DNA of 27,353 bases, taken from positions 1 to 27,353 of the forward strand of contig JBLHKS010000085.1 of the NCBI GenBank assembly GCA_047620505.1, in the 5' to 3' direction. Of this stretch, positions 1-9,012 are shown one piece after another. The notes below the pieces were generated by a model, which was not told the DNA's origin, did not search any database, and saw only the letters and a program-made list of their open reading frames with translations. The stretch is from JBLHKS01 sp047620505. GTDB taxonomy: Bacteria; Verrucomicrobiota; Verrucomicrobiia; Verrucomicrobiales; DEV007. Positions within the stretch are counted from its first letter, which is position 1. Every line of letters starts with the position of its first letter. The translations under genes were made by a program, and so were the position numbers.

Positions 1-15
1 CTTACAGGATCAGAT

Positions 16-225
16 CTAACCCTTGGTCTCGGCGACCTCTTTCGCGGTCTTCGCCGGGTACTTGAGTTTATCGAGCACTTCGCGTGAATTCAATCTCGCG
101 ACGACCGCTTCGTCCATGCCCAAAGCAATCAAACGCTTCTTCTGTTCGCGGCGACGCCGTCCTTTGGCCCCTGCGCCTTTTTTTGGACGTGTGAGGTTTT
201 TATTACGGTCTGCTGAACTGGCCAT
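16..225 (-). CDS. Small basic hypothetical protein (69 aa)
   Basis: I do not recognise this protein. The N-terminal half is strongly basic, with a run of Lys/Arg residues (KGRRRREQKKR) after a polar Ser/Asp/Asn start, followed by a short acidic/hydrophobic segment ending in a Lys-rich tail. This composition suits a nucleic-acid- or ribosome-associated small protein, but that is only inference. The frame is open further upstream to 315, but the ATG at 225 begins the compositionally coherent part; the extra 30 codons look like leader sequence. It is the last gene of a minus-strand set, 103 bases after the FAD monooxygenase gene. An opposite-strand frame over the same bases looks like a shadow. 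Confidence 0.55.
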   Translation of the reverse strand: MASSADRNKNLTRPKKGAGAKGRRRREQKKRLIALGMDEAVVARLNSREVLDKLKYPAKTAKEVAETKG

Positions 226-328
226 GACGTGTCTTAGTCGGTGTTGTAAGAAATTTGGGTTCCCAATTGGGCTGATCAACACGATCTGCCCTGAGAGGCC
301 CCGTCCATAGGCCAAGTGCGGCTTACGG

Positions 329-1543
329 TCAACTGGATTGTTCGAAGTCGAACTCGACCCGCGTTCGCTTTAATCCGAGCGCGATCAGTTTGCCTGGAAA
401 ATCGCGCAGCCAGGGAGTTCGCATCGCGACGCGAGCAATCCAAGGCAGCTTGAATCGGACTTCCTCCTCAGCAGCTGCTGGTTGAAGAATTCGGCGAGCG
501 GCTATTCGCTGAAACGCCTGCATGATTTTGGTCGGCCGCAATCGACGGCGCTGAATCTCGGCGAGATCCGGCTCTGAACCGGCGCGCATCGCAGGAACGA
601 TCACGTTGGCGGCTTCAACCGCATCCCAGATCGCGTAGTTAATTCCAACACCGCCGATCGGCGTCATCACGTGGGCTGCGTCGCCGATTAAGAGGAGTCC
701 GGGCGCGTGCCAGGTTTCGACGCGGCTGCCGGTGACGGCGAGAAACGCCATTTTGTTCCAGGCATCGAGTTGGGTGACGGCGCGGTCGTAAAGTTCGGGC
801 GATACCTCGCGAATTCTCTCATGAAAAGCGGTCAGCCCTTCTTTGCGTAGCTTTTGAAATCCACCGTGCGCGATCACAACGGCGATTTGATAGTGGTCGG
901 GACGCTCGAGCAGGATGAATGGCGTTCGCCCACCGCCGAGCGCTCCGGTGGCCAGCGAACTCGGGTCGTGTGCGAAGCGCGGGAGCCGAAACCAGAGCAC
1001 ATCGATCGGATCCGTGACGGGTTTCGCCTCCATGCTGGCTTCGCGACGGATTCGTGAGCCGCGGCCATCGCAGCCGATGACCAGCTTGGCGTTCACTTCG
1101 ACCGGGATACCGTTTTTCCGGTAACGAACGCCTGTGATTCGTCCGGAAGTTTCGTCGCGGACTAACTCTTTGACCATCGCGCCCATTTCGCCGTGGAAAT
1201 TGGGAAACTGGCTCGCGAGCTGCGCCATCCGATCGAGAAACGTCGACTGCGCCATCATCGTGAGAAACGGATGATCGGCTTTGAGCCGGCTGAAGTCCAT
1301 GAGGGTGACTCCGCCGATCTTGAATTCAGTGATTTTCTGATGCGGTAGCTCCAGCAGCTGCTCGGCGATTCCGATCTCGCCAAAAATGTCCATCACGCCC
1401 GCATGAAGCGTGTCTCCTCGGAAATCCCGGTCAAAATCATCGTGTCCTTCGAGGACAGCGACTGAAATTCCGGCCCGGCCAAGGAGGTAACCGAGAACCA
1501 TCCCGGCCGGCCCTCCGCCGACAATGCAGACATCGACGTTCAT
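329..1543 (-). CDS. FAD-dependent aromatic-ring-type monooxygenase (class A flavoprotein)
   Basis: A 404-residue single-component flavoprotein monooxygenase of the UbiH/p-hydroxybenzoate-hydroxylase superfamily. The three family motifs are visible: the N-terminal dinucleotide-binding GGGPAG at residues 9-14, preceded by a hydrophobic beta strand; the CDG motif (158-160) in VIGCDGRGSR; and the GDAAH motif (287-291) followed by PIGGVGIN, which contacts the FAD ribityl and phosphate. Such enzymes use NAD(P)H and O2 to hydroxylate or epoxidise aromatic or isoprenoid substrates in the cytoplasm or at the membrane face; the substrate cannot be told from sequence. The start ATG at 1541-1543 immediately precedes the FAD-binding strand. 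The gene lies 60 bases after the 3D-domain gene on the same strand. It contains two copies of the AGCAGCTGCT palindrome (470-479 and 1353-1362). Confidence 0.88.
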   Translation of the reverse strand: MNVDVCIVGGGPAGMVLGYLLGRAGISVAVLEGHDDFDRDFRGDTLHAGVMDIFGEIGIAEQLLELPHQKITEFKIGGVTLMDFSRLKADHPFLTMMAQSTFLDRMAQLASQFPNFHGEMGAMVKELVRDETSGRITGVRYRKNGIPVEVNAKLVIGCDGRGSRIRREASMEAKPVTDPIDVLWFRLPRFAHDPSSLATGALGGGRTPFILLERPDHYQIAVVIAHGGFQKLRKEGLTAFHERIREVSPELYDRAVTQLDAWNKMAFLAVTGSRVETWHAPGLLLIGDAAHVMTPIGGVGINYAIWDAVEAANVIVPAMRAGSEPDLAEIQRRRLRPTKIMQAFQRIAARRILQPAAAEEEVRFKLPWIARVAMRTPWLRDFPGKLIALGLKRTRVEFDFEQSS

Positions 1544-1603
1544 TCGGCCCAGAGCCTATTGCGGGATGGATAAATCCGCAATTGCTCTGACTTGCCCTGA
1601 TTT

Positions 1604-2644
1604 TCAGGAATTGAGCGGATCGATCTGGCGATACATCTGTTCGCAGTGAGCGATGTGCAGGCGGCCACCTAGGATCTTCTTGGACTTCACGAAACAGCCG
1701 CGTTTGATGATCTCGATGTCGACGTGGCGAACGCCCCAGTTGTCCATCTGCGTCCTGTTCGGCTGATAAATATCGATCGTGTCTGAACCGACAAGGGCGC
1801 TGCCGTAGTCGTCGACGACGTAGACGGTCGATTCGCCGCGGATACGGAAAATCGTTCCGAGTGGGAAGCGCGACCAGTCAGCAGCTGCTGAAGTGTAGGA
1901 GGTCGTGGATTGCAGGGTTCCACCGGAGGCAGTTTGGCGGCCCCAGGCTTTGTGATCGCTTTCGGTGTGCGTGTAGGCGGTGGTGCGGACAGTTCGAGGT
2001 CCGAAATGCGATGGGCGCCGCTTCGTGGTTGTTTGAGGCTTCGCGGAAGCGGATGCGGTCGAAGTTGCAATGGCGGTTTTTGCCGTTTGGCGCGTTTCAG
2101 CAGTCGGCTCGGGGGCGAGTTTGGAGACGAGAGACCGAAGATCGAGTTTCGGCAGGGTAGGGGAATCGGATTTGGGGGCGGGCTCCTTCGCTGCGAGTTC
2201 GCCGATCAAACCGATGAGCTTTCGCTGTTCCGGTTGGGCCGTTTTTGGAGTCGGCTCCGATTTTGGGGCGGGGTTGGCGGCGATTTCTGGAGATGTCGCC
2301 GGTTCTGGCTTCGTTCGATCACCAAAAATCGCGGATTTGAGCTTTTGGGCGCGCTCTTTTGCTGCTTCAGCGAATTCAGTGGGCTGAGTCAAAGTCCGGG
2401 TAGGTGCCGGAGCGTCGTTTGAGGTCTTTTCCTCCGTTTTGGTCTCGGCTACCTCGATTTCTTCCGCGTCTTCCTCTGCTTTGAGGAAATCAAGCGAGAG
2501 GCGGAGGCGAGGGAAGAGAGAGTCGCGGGACTCGGCGGTTTTCGGCTCCTCAGGACTTTCGGTCGCTCGGAGGGGTGAAAAAGAGGTGAAATAGCAGGCA
2601 ACGAGGATCGCAACCAGCCAAGGGGAAGTGGAATTCAGCTTCAT
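1604..2644 (-). CDS. Exported 3D-domain (double-psi beta-barrel) cell-envelope protein
   Basis: 346 residues. Residues 1-27 form a signal peptide (charged start, hydrophobic core LVAILVACYFTSF). Residues about 30-210 are a low-complexity linker rich in Ala, Pro, Glu, Lys and Thr, probably a spacer that crosses the periplasm or wall. The C-terminal part (about 217-315) is a 3D domain: it begins RTVRTTAYTHTESDHKA, has a TASGG turn, and carries the clustered aspartates that name the family (D278, D279, D288, D291 in VVDDYGSALVGSDTIDIY). The fold is shared with MltA- and RlpA-like proteins that act on or bind peptidoglycan glycan strands, so a wall-remodelling role is likely but unproven. The linker is about half of the protein. 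It is divergent from the histidine-kinase gene across a 350-base control region. Confidence 0.82.
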   Translation of the reverse strand: MKLNSTSPWLVAILVACYFTSFSPLRATESPEEPKTAESRDSLFPRLRLSLDFLKAEEDAEEIEVAETKTEEKTSNDAPAPTRTLTQPTEFAEAAKERAQKLKSAIFGDRTKPEPATSPEIAANPAPKSEPTPKTAQPEQRKLIGLIGELAAKEPAPKSDSPTLPKLDLRSLVSKLAPEPTAETRQTAKTAIATSTASASAKPQTTTKRRPSHFGPRTVRTTAYTHTESDHKAWGRQTASGGTLQSTTSYTSAAADWSRFPLGTIFRIRGESTVYVVDDYGSALVGSDTIDIYQPNRTQMDNWGVRHVDIEIIKRGCFVKSKKILGGRLHIAHCEQMYRQIDPLNS

Positions 2645-2682
2645 GTATATCGAGTTTCATCCTCTGAAATCTTTCCAGTTCC

Positions 2683-2723
2683 GCGAGTTTGATTGGGCTA
2701 AATTCAGGCCAATTCAAACTCGC
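2683..2723. repeat. Imperfect inverted repeat upstream of the 3D-domain gene
   Basis: Left arm GCGAGTTTGATTGG (2683-2696) is complementary to the right arm at 2709-2723 with a single bulged base, around a 12-base loop. Read on the minus strand it would form a stem in the leader of the 3D-domain gene, about 40-80 bases before its start. No run of T follows on either strand, so it does not look like an intrinsic terminator; an operator or leader stem is more likely. Confidence 0.5.
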
Positions 2724-2799
2724 CGGACCGCAGAGATTGGGATGTTGCGGCTAAACACGAAGGCGTTTTTTGATTCTTTCCCCAAAAAAAATTAAAAAC

Positions 2800-2819
2800 A
2801 TATCAAGAAATCTTGATAT
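2800..2819. promoter_or_regulatory. Perfect 9+2+9 palindrome, probable operator
   Basis: ATATCAAGA-AA-TCTTGATAT is a perfect dyad in the AT-rich heart of the divergent region. The outline ATATCAA-N6-TTGATAT resembles operators of winged-helix repressors such as the ArsR/SmtB family, from memory of such sites. No regulator gene of that kind is in the window, so the assignment is inference. It is placed to affect both the histidine kinase (175 bases downstream) and the 3D-domain gene (155 bases away). Confidence 0.5.
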
Positions 2820-2913
2820 CCTGATTTGATGTGGCTTTCCCGGGAGGAATCTGTTGAGACCATTTTGTAGGCGATTTCAGGCAGAATTCGTGGACTTCGA
2901 TTTGAGCCGAGCG

Positions 2914-2948
2914 TTGGCCTCGGGAAGAACAGGGCGAAACGAGGCCAA
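2914..2948. repeat. 9-bp-stem hairpin in the histidine-kinase leader
   Basis: TTGGCCTCG (2914-2922) and CGAGGCCAA (2940-2948) form a perfect stem around a 17-base loop. On the plus strand it is followed by A residues, not T residues, so it is not a classical terminator in that direction. It ends 46 bases before the annotated kinase start. Confidence 0.45.
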
Positions 2949-2994
2949 AAAAATAGTCATCAAAGCTCAAATACTTATTGAAATTATATAAATT

Positions 2995-5502
2995 GTGGCG
3001 AATTTAGGGCTCAGATTACCCAAAACTAAATTCTATCCTTCCCCCGTGCCGCTCTCGGTTCGACATATGGCGTTGACGATCTGTCTCGTCGTTTTAGCAA
3101 GCTTCGTGTTTGCTGGCGTGATCTATTGGTTTGAGAAGCGGGATATTAAGGAGGCGCAGGCGCTTTCTTTGCAGCGTCAGGCGGCTCACGCGGCGGATCT
3201 GGTCGCTGCCCACGATTGGGAGGAATTCTCTCCTGAGCAGCTGCTGGAACTGCTCGCGACTTTGAACGGGCCGATTTACGGGGATGGACCGATTCCGCCG
3301 TTGGTCGTGATCTATAAAATGCCGGAAAATGGTGAGGCGGAATTACCTCTTCGAGTCGCGATTTCTTCGCGCGAAAATGATCGAGTTGAAGGCGCGATTC
3401 GATCAAGCATCTCTGTTGGTGAGGCTCGGTTCGGTGTGTCCGCTGTCCATGTTGGTCCTCACGGCGAGAAACCCGAGCCGGGGTTTCTGGACAAGATCAC
3501 AAACCAAATCGGGGATTTCCTCGGCACTGGGTGGGGCCCGCAGCGGTCAATCGTCGCGGCTTCGCCGATTAGCCCGGCCGGAACCGAAGAAATCCAGGGT
3601 GTGCTTGCGATCGAGGAAATTCGGTCGGCTGCAGTGATCAATTGGGGCCAGTTCGGGGTGAAATTTGGAATCGGCATCGTCGCGAGCGTGGCCCTGGCAG
3701 TCCTTCTCGGTTTTGGATTTACTTCGCAGATCGGCCGAGAAATCAAGAAGGTGATTGCGGGTGCAGAACAGGTTCGGGCTGGGCGATACGAGTATCGAAT
3801 CGAGTCCAAACGCACGGATGAAATCGGTGTGCTGCAGAGAGGATTCAATCTTCTTGCTGAGGATCTTGAGAAGGCTCAATCGAAGAACGACGATGCGATG
3901 CGGGAAGTCCTCTCTTCGAAAAAGGAAGCCGAAGTCGCCACTGACGCCAAATCGGATTTCCTCGCGAACATGAGCCACGAGATCCGGACCCCGATGAACG
4001 GGATTATCGGCACGACGAGCCTGCTTCTTGAGGCTGAACCATCGCCTCAACAGACCGAACTCCTCCACATTATCAGTGCGAGCGGCGATTCGCTCCTTCA
4101 CATCATCAATGATGTGCTCGACTACTCGAAGCTCGAGTCCGTCAAAATGGTCCTCGACGAAACGCCGACCTCGCCGGCTCAGTTGATCGAAGAGATCAGC
4201 GACATGTTCGCCTACAACACTTCTCAGCGTGATCTTGAGTTTCTCCACTACATCGACCCTTCCGTTCCGCCCTGTGTTTATGCAGATCGTGAACGGCTTA
4301 AACAGGTCCTGGTGAATCTCGTTGGCAACGCGGTGAAGTTTACGGAAAGCGGCGAAATCGTCCTCCAGGCGATCGTAATCAGCAGTCCGACCGGTCCGAG
4401 ATTGCAGTATTCGGTTCGGGACACCGGGATTGGCATCGCTCCCGAGCAACAGGCCGGGATTTTCTCCGCGTTCCAGCAGGCTGACGTCTCGACAACGCGG
4501 AAATACGGTGGTTCAGGCCTTGGATTGGCGATCAGCCGGAAATTGGTTCGGCTGATGGGAGGCGAATTGCGGGTCGAAAGCACGCTCGGCGAGGGATCGA
4601 CATTTTTCTTTGAAATGCCGTTTCGTCTGGTTCCTGAGCACGCGGCCCCACAGCCTCCTGAGGAGTGTCTGGCCTATTTGCAAAGCCGCTCAGTCGCGGT
4701 GGTTAGCATTAATCAAACGGTGGCAGAACTGGCGGCGATGTATTTGACTCGCTGGGGAGCTACGCCGCACGTAATCAACGGTCTTGGGGCGGATATTTAT
4801 CAGCAATTGCAGGCGATGTCGGCCTCGATCGTAGTTTGCGATACGACCGGGCAGCCAGCAGCTGCTGTTGCGAGTTTTGCCCAGACCCTCGCTCAACAAG
4901 CAGTTCCGACTCTGCTTTTGAACCGACTCGGGCACACGTCGATTCTCACTTCCGCGCAGATTCCTCCGGTTCCTACGCTTCAGGAATTCAGCAAACCAAT
5001 TAAGTCAGCCGAATTTCTTGAAGCAGTCTCAAACGTCGCCTCTGGCGGTCAACTTGCAGGTAAACTTCGAGCGAGTCGAGGCGAAGGCCTGGCAACCGGA
5101 CAGTTTTGTGATCGGTTTCCTGGTAGAGTCCTGATTGTTGAAGATCAGCCCATGAACCAGAAAATCGTGTCGATGATGCTGCAAAAACTCGGCTACGAGG
5201 TGGACATCTCCAATAACGGCAGGGAAGGCGCAGATGCGGTGATTGGATCCCAGGGGGCTTACGACGTGATTTTCATGGACCTGATGATGCCGGTGCTCGG
5301 CGGAATCGATTGCGCCAAAGAAATTCGCGGCAATTTTTTGCTACCGAAACAGCCTGTGATCATCGCAATGACCGGGCACGCTCTGACCGGTGTTCGTGAA
5401 GACTGCAAGGCCGCCGGAATGGACGAGTTTCTCACCAAACCGGTTTCCGTGGACGATCTTCGCGGCGCGATCGAACGAACTTACAGTCGAATAGCGGCCT
5501 GA
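2995..5502 (+). CDS. Membrane hybrid histidine kinase with two C-terminal receivers
   Basis: 835 residues. Order: TM1 (about 26-46), extracytoplasmic sensor region (about 47-222), TM2 (about 224-245), HAMP linker, short coiled coil, HisKA with phospho-acceptor H328 in NMSHEIRTPMNG, HATPase with N441/N445 (LVNLVGNAVKF), D476-T-G-I-G and GGSGLGLAI, then two receivers. The first receiver (about 563-685) lacks the N-terminal acidic pair, so it is probably a pseudo-receiver. The second is intact: E716/D717, phospho-acceptor D762 in FMDLMMP, K815. BarA-like hybrid kinases share this arrangement, but no Hpt domain is present, so a separate phosphotransfer protein would be expected. The stimulus is unknown. 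The GTG at 2995 follows AT-rich DNA without a Shine-Dalgarno site; in-frame GTG at 3046 or ATG at 3067 are alternatives that would keep TM1. It is 49 bases before the S10 peptidase gene. Confidence 0.92.
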   Translation: MANLGLRLPKTKFYPSPVPLSVRHMALTICLVVLASFVFAGVIYWFEKRDIKEAQALSLQRQAAHAADLVAAHDWEEFSPEQLLELLATLNGPIYGDGPIPPLVVIYKMPENGEAELPLRVAISSRENDRVEGAIRSSISVGEARFGVSAVHVGPHGEKPEPGFLDKITNQIGDFLGTGWGPQRSIVAASPISPAGTEEIQGVLAIEEIRSAAVINWGQFGVKFGIGIVASVALAVLLGFGFTSQIGREIKKVIAGAEQVRAGRYEYRIESKRTDEIGVLQRGFNLLAEDLEKAQSKNDDAMREVLSSKKEAEVATDAKSDFLANMSHEIRTPMNGIIGTTSLLLEAEPSPQQTELLHIISASGDSLLHIINDVLDYSKLESVKMVLDETPTSPAQLIEEISDMFAYNTSQRDLEFLHYIDPSVPPCVYADRERLKQVLVNLVGNAVKFTESGEIVLQAIVISSPTGPRLQYSVRDTGIGIAPEQQAGIFSAFQQADVSTTRKYGGSGLGLAISRKLVRLMGGELRVESTLGEGSTFFFEMPFRLVPEHAAPQPPEECLAYLQSRSVAVVSINQTVAELAAMYLTRWGATPHVINGLGADIYQQLQAMSASIVVCDTTGQPAAAVASFAQTLAQQAVPTLLLNRLGHTSILTSAQIPPVPTLQEFSKPIKSAEFLEAVSNVASGGQLAGKLRASRGEGLATGQFCDRFPGRVLIVEDQPMNQKIVSMMLQKLGYEVDISNNGREGADAVIGSQGAYDVIFMDLMMPVLGGIDCAKEIRGNFLLPKQPVIIAMTGHALTGVREDCKAAGMDEFLTKPVSVDDLRGAIERTYSRIAA

Positions 5503-5551
5503 GCGCCGAATTCGCAATTGCGGAAAGGCCAATGCCGAACTCCTGTGCGGG

Positions 5552-7087
5552 ATGAGTCGAATTTTGACCTTGCTGGTGATCGCGTTCACTCTTGGCGCAG
5601 TGAGCGCTCAGGACGAACCAGAAAAGAAGCCAGCCGAACAGCCGGAAAAGGAAGAGGATAAAAAGAAGGCACCCGACCGGCCGGAGCCCGTCTCGAAGCT
5701 CGAAAGTGTCGAAATCGGCGGCAAAAAGGTCGATTACGAGGTCACTGCCGGGACGATCGGCTTGCCGGATCGGGAAAATCCGGACAAGAAGCGAGCCGAG
5801 GTCTTCTTCATTTCTTACATCGTTGAGCAAACCGACGGAGCGCCCGAGCGCCCGATCTCATTTTGCTTCAACGGCGGGCCAGGATCTTCATCTGTTTGGC
5901 TTCATCTCGGCGCTTTCGGGCCCAGGCGCGTCCAGCTCGACGAGACTGGAACTGGCGAGACGCTCGCAGCCCCGCCTTACGGCCTGGTCGACAACGAGCA
6001 CTCGATTCTCGACACGACGGACCTTGTTTTCATCGATCCCGTCAGCACCGGATTCAGTCGGGCTGAGGAACAAAAGAAGGCTGGCGAATTTCACGGTTTC
6101 GACGGCGATATCGAGTCAGTCGGCCAATTCATTCATCAGTACTGCTCGAAACACGGTCGTTGGAATTCCCCGAAGTACATCATGGGCGAAAGCTACGGCG
6201 GACTGCGCGCGGGTGGGCTTGCTGAGCACCTCCAGCAACGCTACGGGATGTATTTAAACGGCATCGTGTTGGTCTCCGCTGTTCTCGATTTCAGCACGAT
6301 TCTCTTTAGCGACGACAACGATCTGCCGTACGAACTTTTTCTACCCAGCTACGCCGCGAGCGCCAAATTTCATGGACAATCGACGGCTGAGTCGCCAGCA
6401 GCTGCTCACGCGAAGGCGCTTTCGTTCATCGAGAAAGACTACACGTCTGCGCTTCGAGCTGGTAGCGCGCTGACGGACGAAAAGCGGGCGCAAATCGTTA
6501 AGGAACTCGCCGAATTGACCGGCCTGAGCGAAGCCGAAGTCGATCGCGCCGATCTCCGGCTCAACAGCTCGTATTTTCGGAAACTGTTGCTTCGTGACGA
6601 GGGTCATTCGGTAGGCAGGTTCGACGGGCGGGTCGTCGGTATCGACGCCGAAAAAGCTCCGAACTATCCAGATTACGATTCCTCTTATTCAGTCGTTTAC
6701 GGTCCGTTTGCCAGTGCGTTTAACCACTATCTTCGAGTGGAAATCGGGTTCGAGAGCGAAGATGTTTACGAAGTGCTGAGCCGCAACGTTCACCCATGGG
6801 ATTACAAGAGATTTACCAACCGCTACGTCAGCGTGACCTCTAAACTGGGCGAAGCGATGACGTTGAACCCTCATCTTCGTGTATTTGCGGCGGCTGGATA
6901 CTACGATTTGGCAACTCCACCCGCAGCGATCGAACATTCCCTGGCTCATTTGCCAATCGATCGAACGCTGAAAGACAACATCGAAGTCTATTATTACGAC
7001 GGAGGCCATATGATGTACACCAACCTGAAAGCGCTGGCGCAATTGAAAGAAGATCTGGCCGGTTTTTTGAAGACGGAAAAGGAATAG
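5552..7087 (+). CDS. Exported serine carboxypeptidase, peptidase family S10
   Basis: 511 residues. Residues 1-19 are a signal peptide (hydrophobic core LTLLVIAFTLGAV, likely cut after SAQ/SA). A short Glu/Lys/Pro-rich linker (20-45) leads to the alpha/beta-hydrolase domain. Family S10 marks are clear: FNGGPGSSSVW, which holds the oxyanion hole, GESYGG with nucleophile S214, D452 in GYYDLATPP and H486 in GGHMMY. Family S10 enzymes remove C-terminal amino acids from peptides, often at acidic pH; a periplasmic or secreted role in peptide scavenging is likely. It lies between the sensor kinase and the SulP transporter with short gaps (49 and 19 bases), which suggests one transcript. Confidence 0.93.
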   Translation: MSRILTLLVIAFTLGAVSAQDEPEKKPAEQPEKEEDKKKAPDRPEPVSKLESVEIGGKKVDYEVTAGTIGLPDRENPDKKRAEVFFISYIVEQTDGAPERPISFCFNGGPGSSSVWLHLGAFGPRRVQLDETGTGETLAAPPYGLVDNEHSILDTTDLVFIDPVSTGFSRAEEQKKAGEFHGFDGDIESVGQFIHQYCSKHGRWNSPKYIMGESYGGLRAGGLAEHLQQRYGMYLNGIVLVSAVLDFSTILFSDDNDLPYELFLPSYAASAKFHGQSTAESPAAAHAKALSFIEKDYTSALRAGSALTDEKRAQIVKELAELTGLSEAEVDRADLRLNSSYFRKLLLRDEGHSVGRFDGRVVGIDAEKAPNYPDYDSSYSVVYGPFASAFNHYLRVEIGFESEDVYEVLSRNVHPWDYKRFTNRYVSVTSKLGEAMTLNPHLRVFAAAGYYDLATPPAAIEHSLAHLPIDRTLKDNIEVYYYDGGHMMYTNLKALAQLKEDLAGFLKTEKE

Positions 7088-7106
7088 CCTGTTTACCAAA
7101 CCTGCT

Positions 7107-8972
7107 TTGATTCGCGATATCCAGACCGCCATCGTTCGCGCCTTTCGAAATCTTGTCGCATTTTTTGCGAACAACCGACTCGATCCGCTTCCGATTCTCG
7201 CGGACAGCACCGGCTACAGCGCTAAATCGCTGAAAGCCGATCTGATCGCGGGCTTAAACGTGGCGCTCCTGGCGATACCGCAAGGCATGGCCTACGCCGT
7301 CATCGCGGATGTTCCAATTCATTATGGAATCGTTTGTGGCGCGGTAGCCGCCTTCGTCGCTGCTCATTTTTCTGGCTCGCGGCACACCGTTCTCGGCCCG
7401 ACAAACGCGACTTCCTTCATGGTTTTCGGCTTCTTTGCGTTCGTTACACCGGAATTCAAAGAAGATATACTTCCTCTGGTTGTTTTTCTTGTTGGAATTC
7501 TCCTGATCGCAGGAGCCTACTTTCGAGTTGCTGATTTGATCCAATATATCAGCCGGAGTGTCGTCGTTGGCTACATCACAGGCGCGTCGGTCCTCATCAT
7601 CGCAAATCAGCTTCGGCACGTTTTCGGAATCTCGTTTGACGAAGGTTCCAGCCCGAGAACTTTCTTTTCGATTGCTTGGCAGACGATCAAAAACCTGGGC
7701 GGCGTCGATCCCCAAACGTTCTTCCTCTCTCTTTTGGCTGTCTCCAGCTACTTCATACTGAAGCGGAAACTACGCGGCTGGCCGGTTTTTGCGATCACCC
7801 TGGCGCTAACTAGCGTGGTTTATGCGATTCTGAATATTCTGTCTCATAAAATTGGCTGGCTGGCCGTTTTTGAAATTGAAGCGTTCCGGGAAATCAAATT
7901 TTCCGATCTGAAACCCCGGATTCCTCGATTCACTCAAGCAGGAATATTTGACGATATCGCGATGTTGTTTGGTTTGGCGTTTTCGATCGCGTTTCTTGCC
8001 GCTCTGGAAAACAGCGTGATGTCCAAAACCCTCGGTAGCCGAACTGGCGACCGTCCCGACGCAAACCAGGACATGTTCGCGATTGGAATCTCAAATCTGG
8101 CGACTTCATTTTTCAGCGTGATGCCTTCTTCGGGATCCTTGACGCGATCGCAGCTCAACTACTCGAGTGGCGCAAAAACACGGCTCGCCGGAGCGTTTTC
8201 TGGAGTGTTTTGCGCTTTAGGAGCTGTTCTCCTTGCGACGCCTGCCTGGTTCGGGTTCGCCGGCATCATGCAGTTCATTCCCAAGTGTGCTCTGGCTGCT
8301 CTCGTGATCGTGATCGCAACCAGTCTCATCAATCCGCATTACATTAGGATTTGCCTTCGCGCGACTCGGTCGGATGCAGCGGTTCTGGTGGTCACTTTTC
8401 TCGCCACCCTGATAACCCCTCTTCACGTCGCTATTTTCCTCGGCGTTGCGATTTCTATTATGCTCTACCTTCACAAGGCGAGCCGTCCTGAATTAGTAGA
8501 ATACGATTTTACGGACGAAGGCGAGTTGAGCGAATCGGAAACTGGAGTTCGCCGTGATCCGCTGATTTCGATCGTGCATGTCGAAGGTGAGCTCTTCTTC
8601 GGAGCCGCTGAGCTGTTTCGAAATCAGATTCAGCGAACTTGTCTTGATCCGAATCTCAGAGTTCTCATCCTTCGCATGCGAAATGCGCGGCGTTTAGACG
8701 CGACCAGCGTTATCGCGCTTGAGGATTTGATCAAGTTCCTCGAATCAACAGGCCGACATTTGATCGTAAGCGGAGCAACCCAAGATGTTTACCGTGTTTT
8801 GCTTGGCTCTGGTGTGCTGAAGACCGTTGGGGAAGACAACATTTTCATGCACAGCGCCAAAAATCCGAATTTGTCGACTCGCGACGCGTTGAAGCGCGCC
8901 CAGCAGCTGCTAGGGACGACCAAGGCCGAGATCCGGATTTTCTACGATCCAAACGCGCCGAAACCAGACTGA
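7107..8972 (+). CDS. SulP-family anion permease with C-terminal STAS domain
   Basis: 621 residues. The membrane core opens with the SulP signature around LIAGLNVALLAIPQGMAYAVIA (residues about 46-70), continues with GPTNATS and a long run of hydrophobic helices to about residue 455, and ends in a STAS domain (about 480-590: FFGAAELF, LILRMRNARRLDATS, GATQDVYRVLLGSGV). SulP proteins move sulfate, bicarbonate or related anions across the inner membrane, usually as symporters or exchangers; the substrate is not decided by the sequence. The start is a TTG 19 bases after the S10 stop; no in-frame ATG precedes the first helix, so a non-ATG start is needed. The final codons hold an AGCAGCTGCT copy (8902-8911). 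Confidence 0.92.
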   Translation: MIRDIQTAIVRAFRNLVAFFANNRLDPLPILADSTGYSAKSLKADLIAGLNVALLAIPQGMAYAVIADVPIHYGIVCGAVAAFVAAHFSGSRHTVLGPTNATSFMVFGFFAFVTPEFKEDILPLVVFLVGILLIAGAYFRVADLIQYISRSVVVGYITGASVLIIANQLRHVFGISFDEGSSPRTFFSIAWQTIKNLGGVDPQTFFLSLLAVSSYFILKRKLRGWPVFAITLALTSVVYAILNILSHKIGWLAVFEIEAFREIKFSDLKPRIPRFTQAGIFDDIAMLFGLAFSIAFLAALENSVMSKTLGSRTGDRPDANQDMFAIGISNLATSFFSVMPSSGSLTRSQLNYSSGAKTRLAGAFSGVFCALGAVLLATPAWFGFAGIMQFIPKCALAALVIVIATSLINPHYIRICLRATRSDAAVLVVTFLATLITPLHVAIFLGVAISIMLYLHKASRPELVEYDFTDEGELSESETGVRRDPLISIVHVEGELFFGAAELFRNQIQRTCLDPNLRVLILRMRNARRLDATSVIALEDLIKFLESTGRHLIVSGATQDVYRVLLGSGVLKTVGEDNIFMHSAKNPNLSTRDALKRAQQLLGTTKAEIRIFYDPNAPKPD

Positions 8973-9012
8973 GCCATCGCGCTTCGCGTGGAGTCAAATG
9001 CAGAGAAATATA

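Larger units (their letters stand above)
2645..2994. promoter_or_regulatory. Divergent control region with three inverted repeats
   Basis: 350 bases without a gene separate the minus-strand 3D-domain gene from the plus-strand histidine kinase. It is AT-rich in the middle (about 2765-2830) and just before the kinase (2960-2994, including TATATA at 2985-2990), where promoters are expected. Three separate inverted repeats (listed individually) occupy it. I could not assign convincing -35/-10 pairs. Confidence 0.5.

Noticed and set aside
3547..4449. A 300-codon open frame antisense to the histidine kinase
   Set aside because: It is fully covered by conserved kinase domains on the other strand and has no recognisable protein character; GC-rich codons leave antisense frames open.
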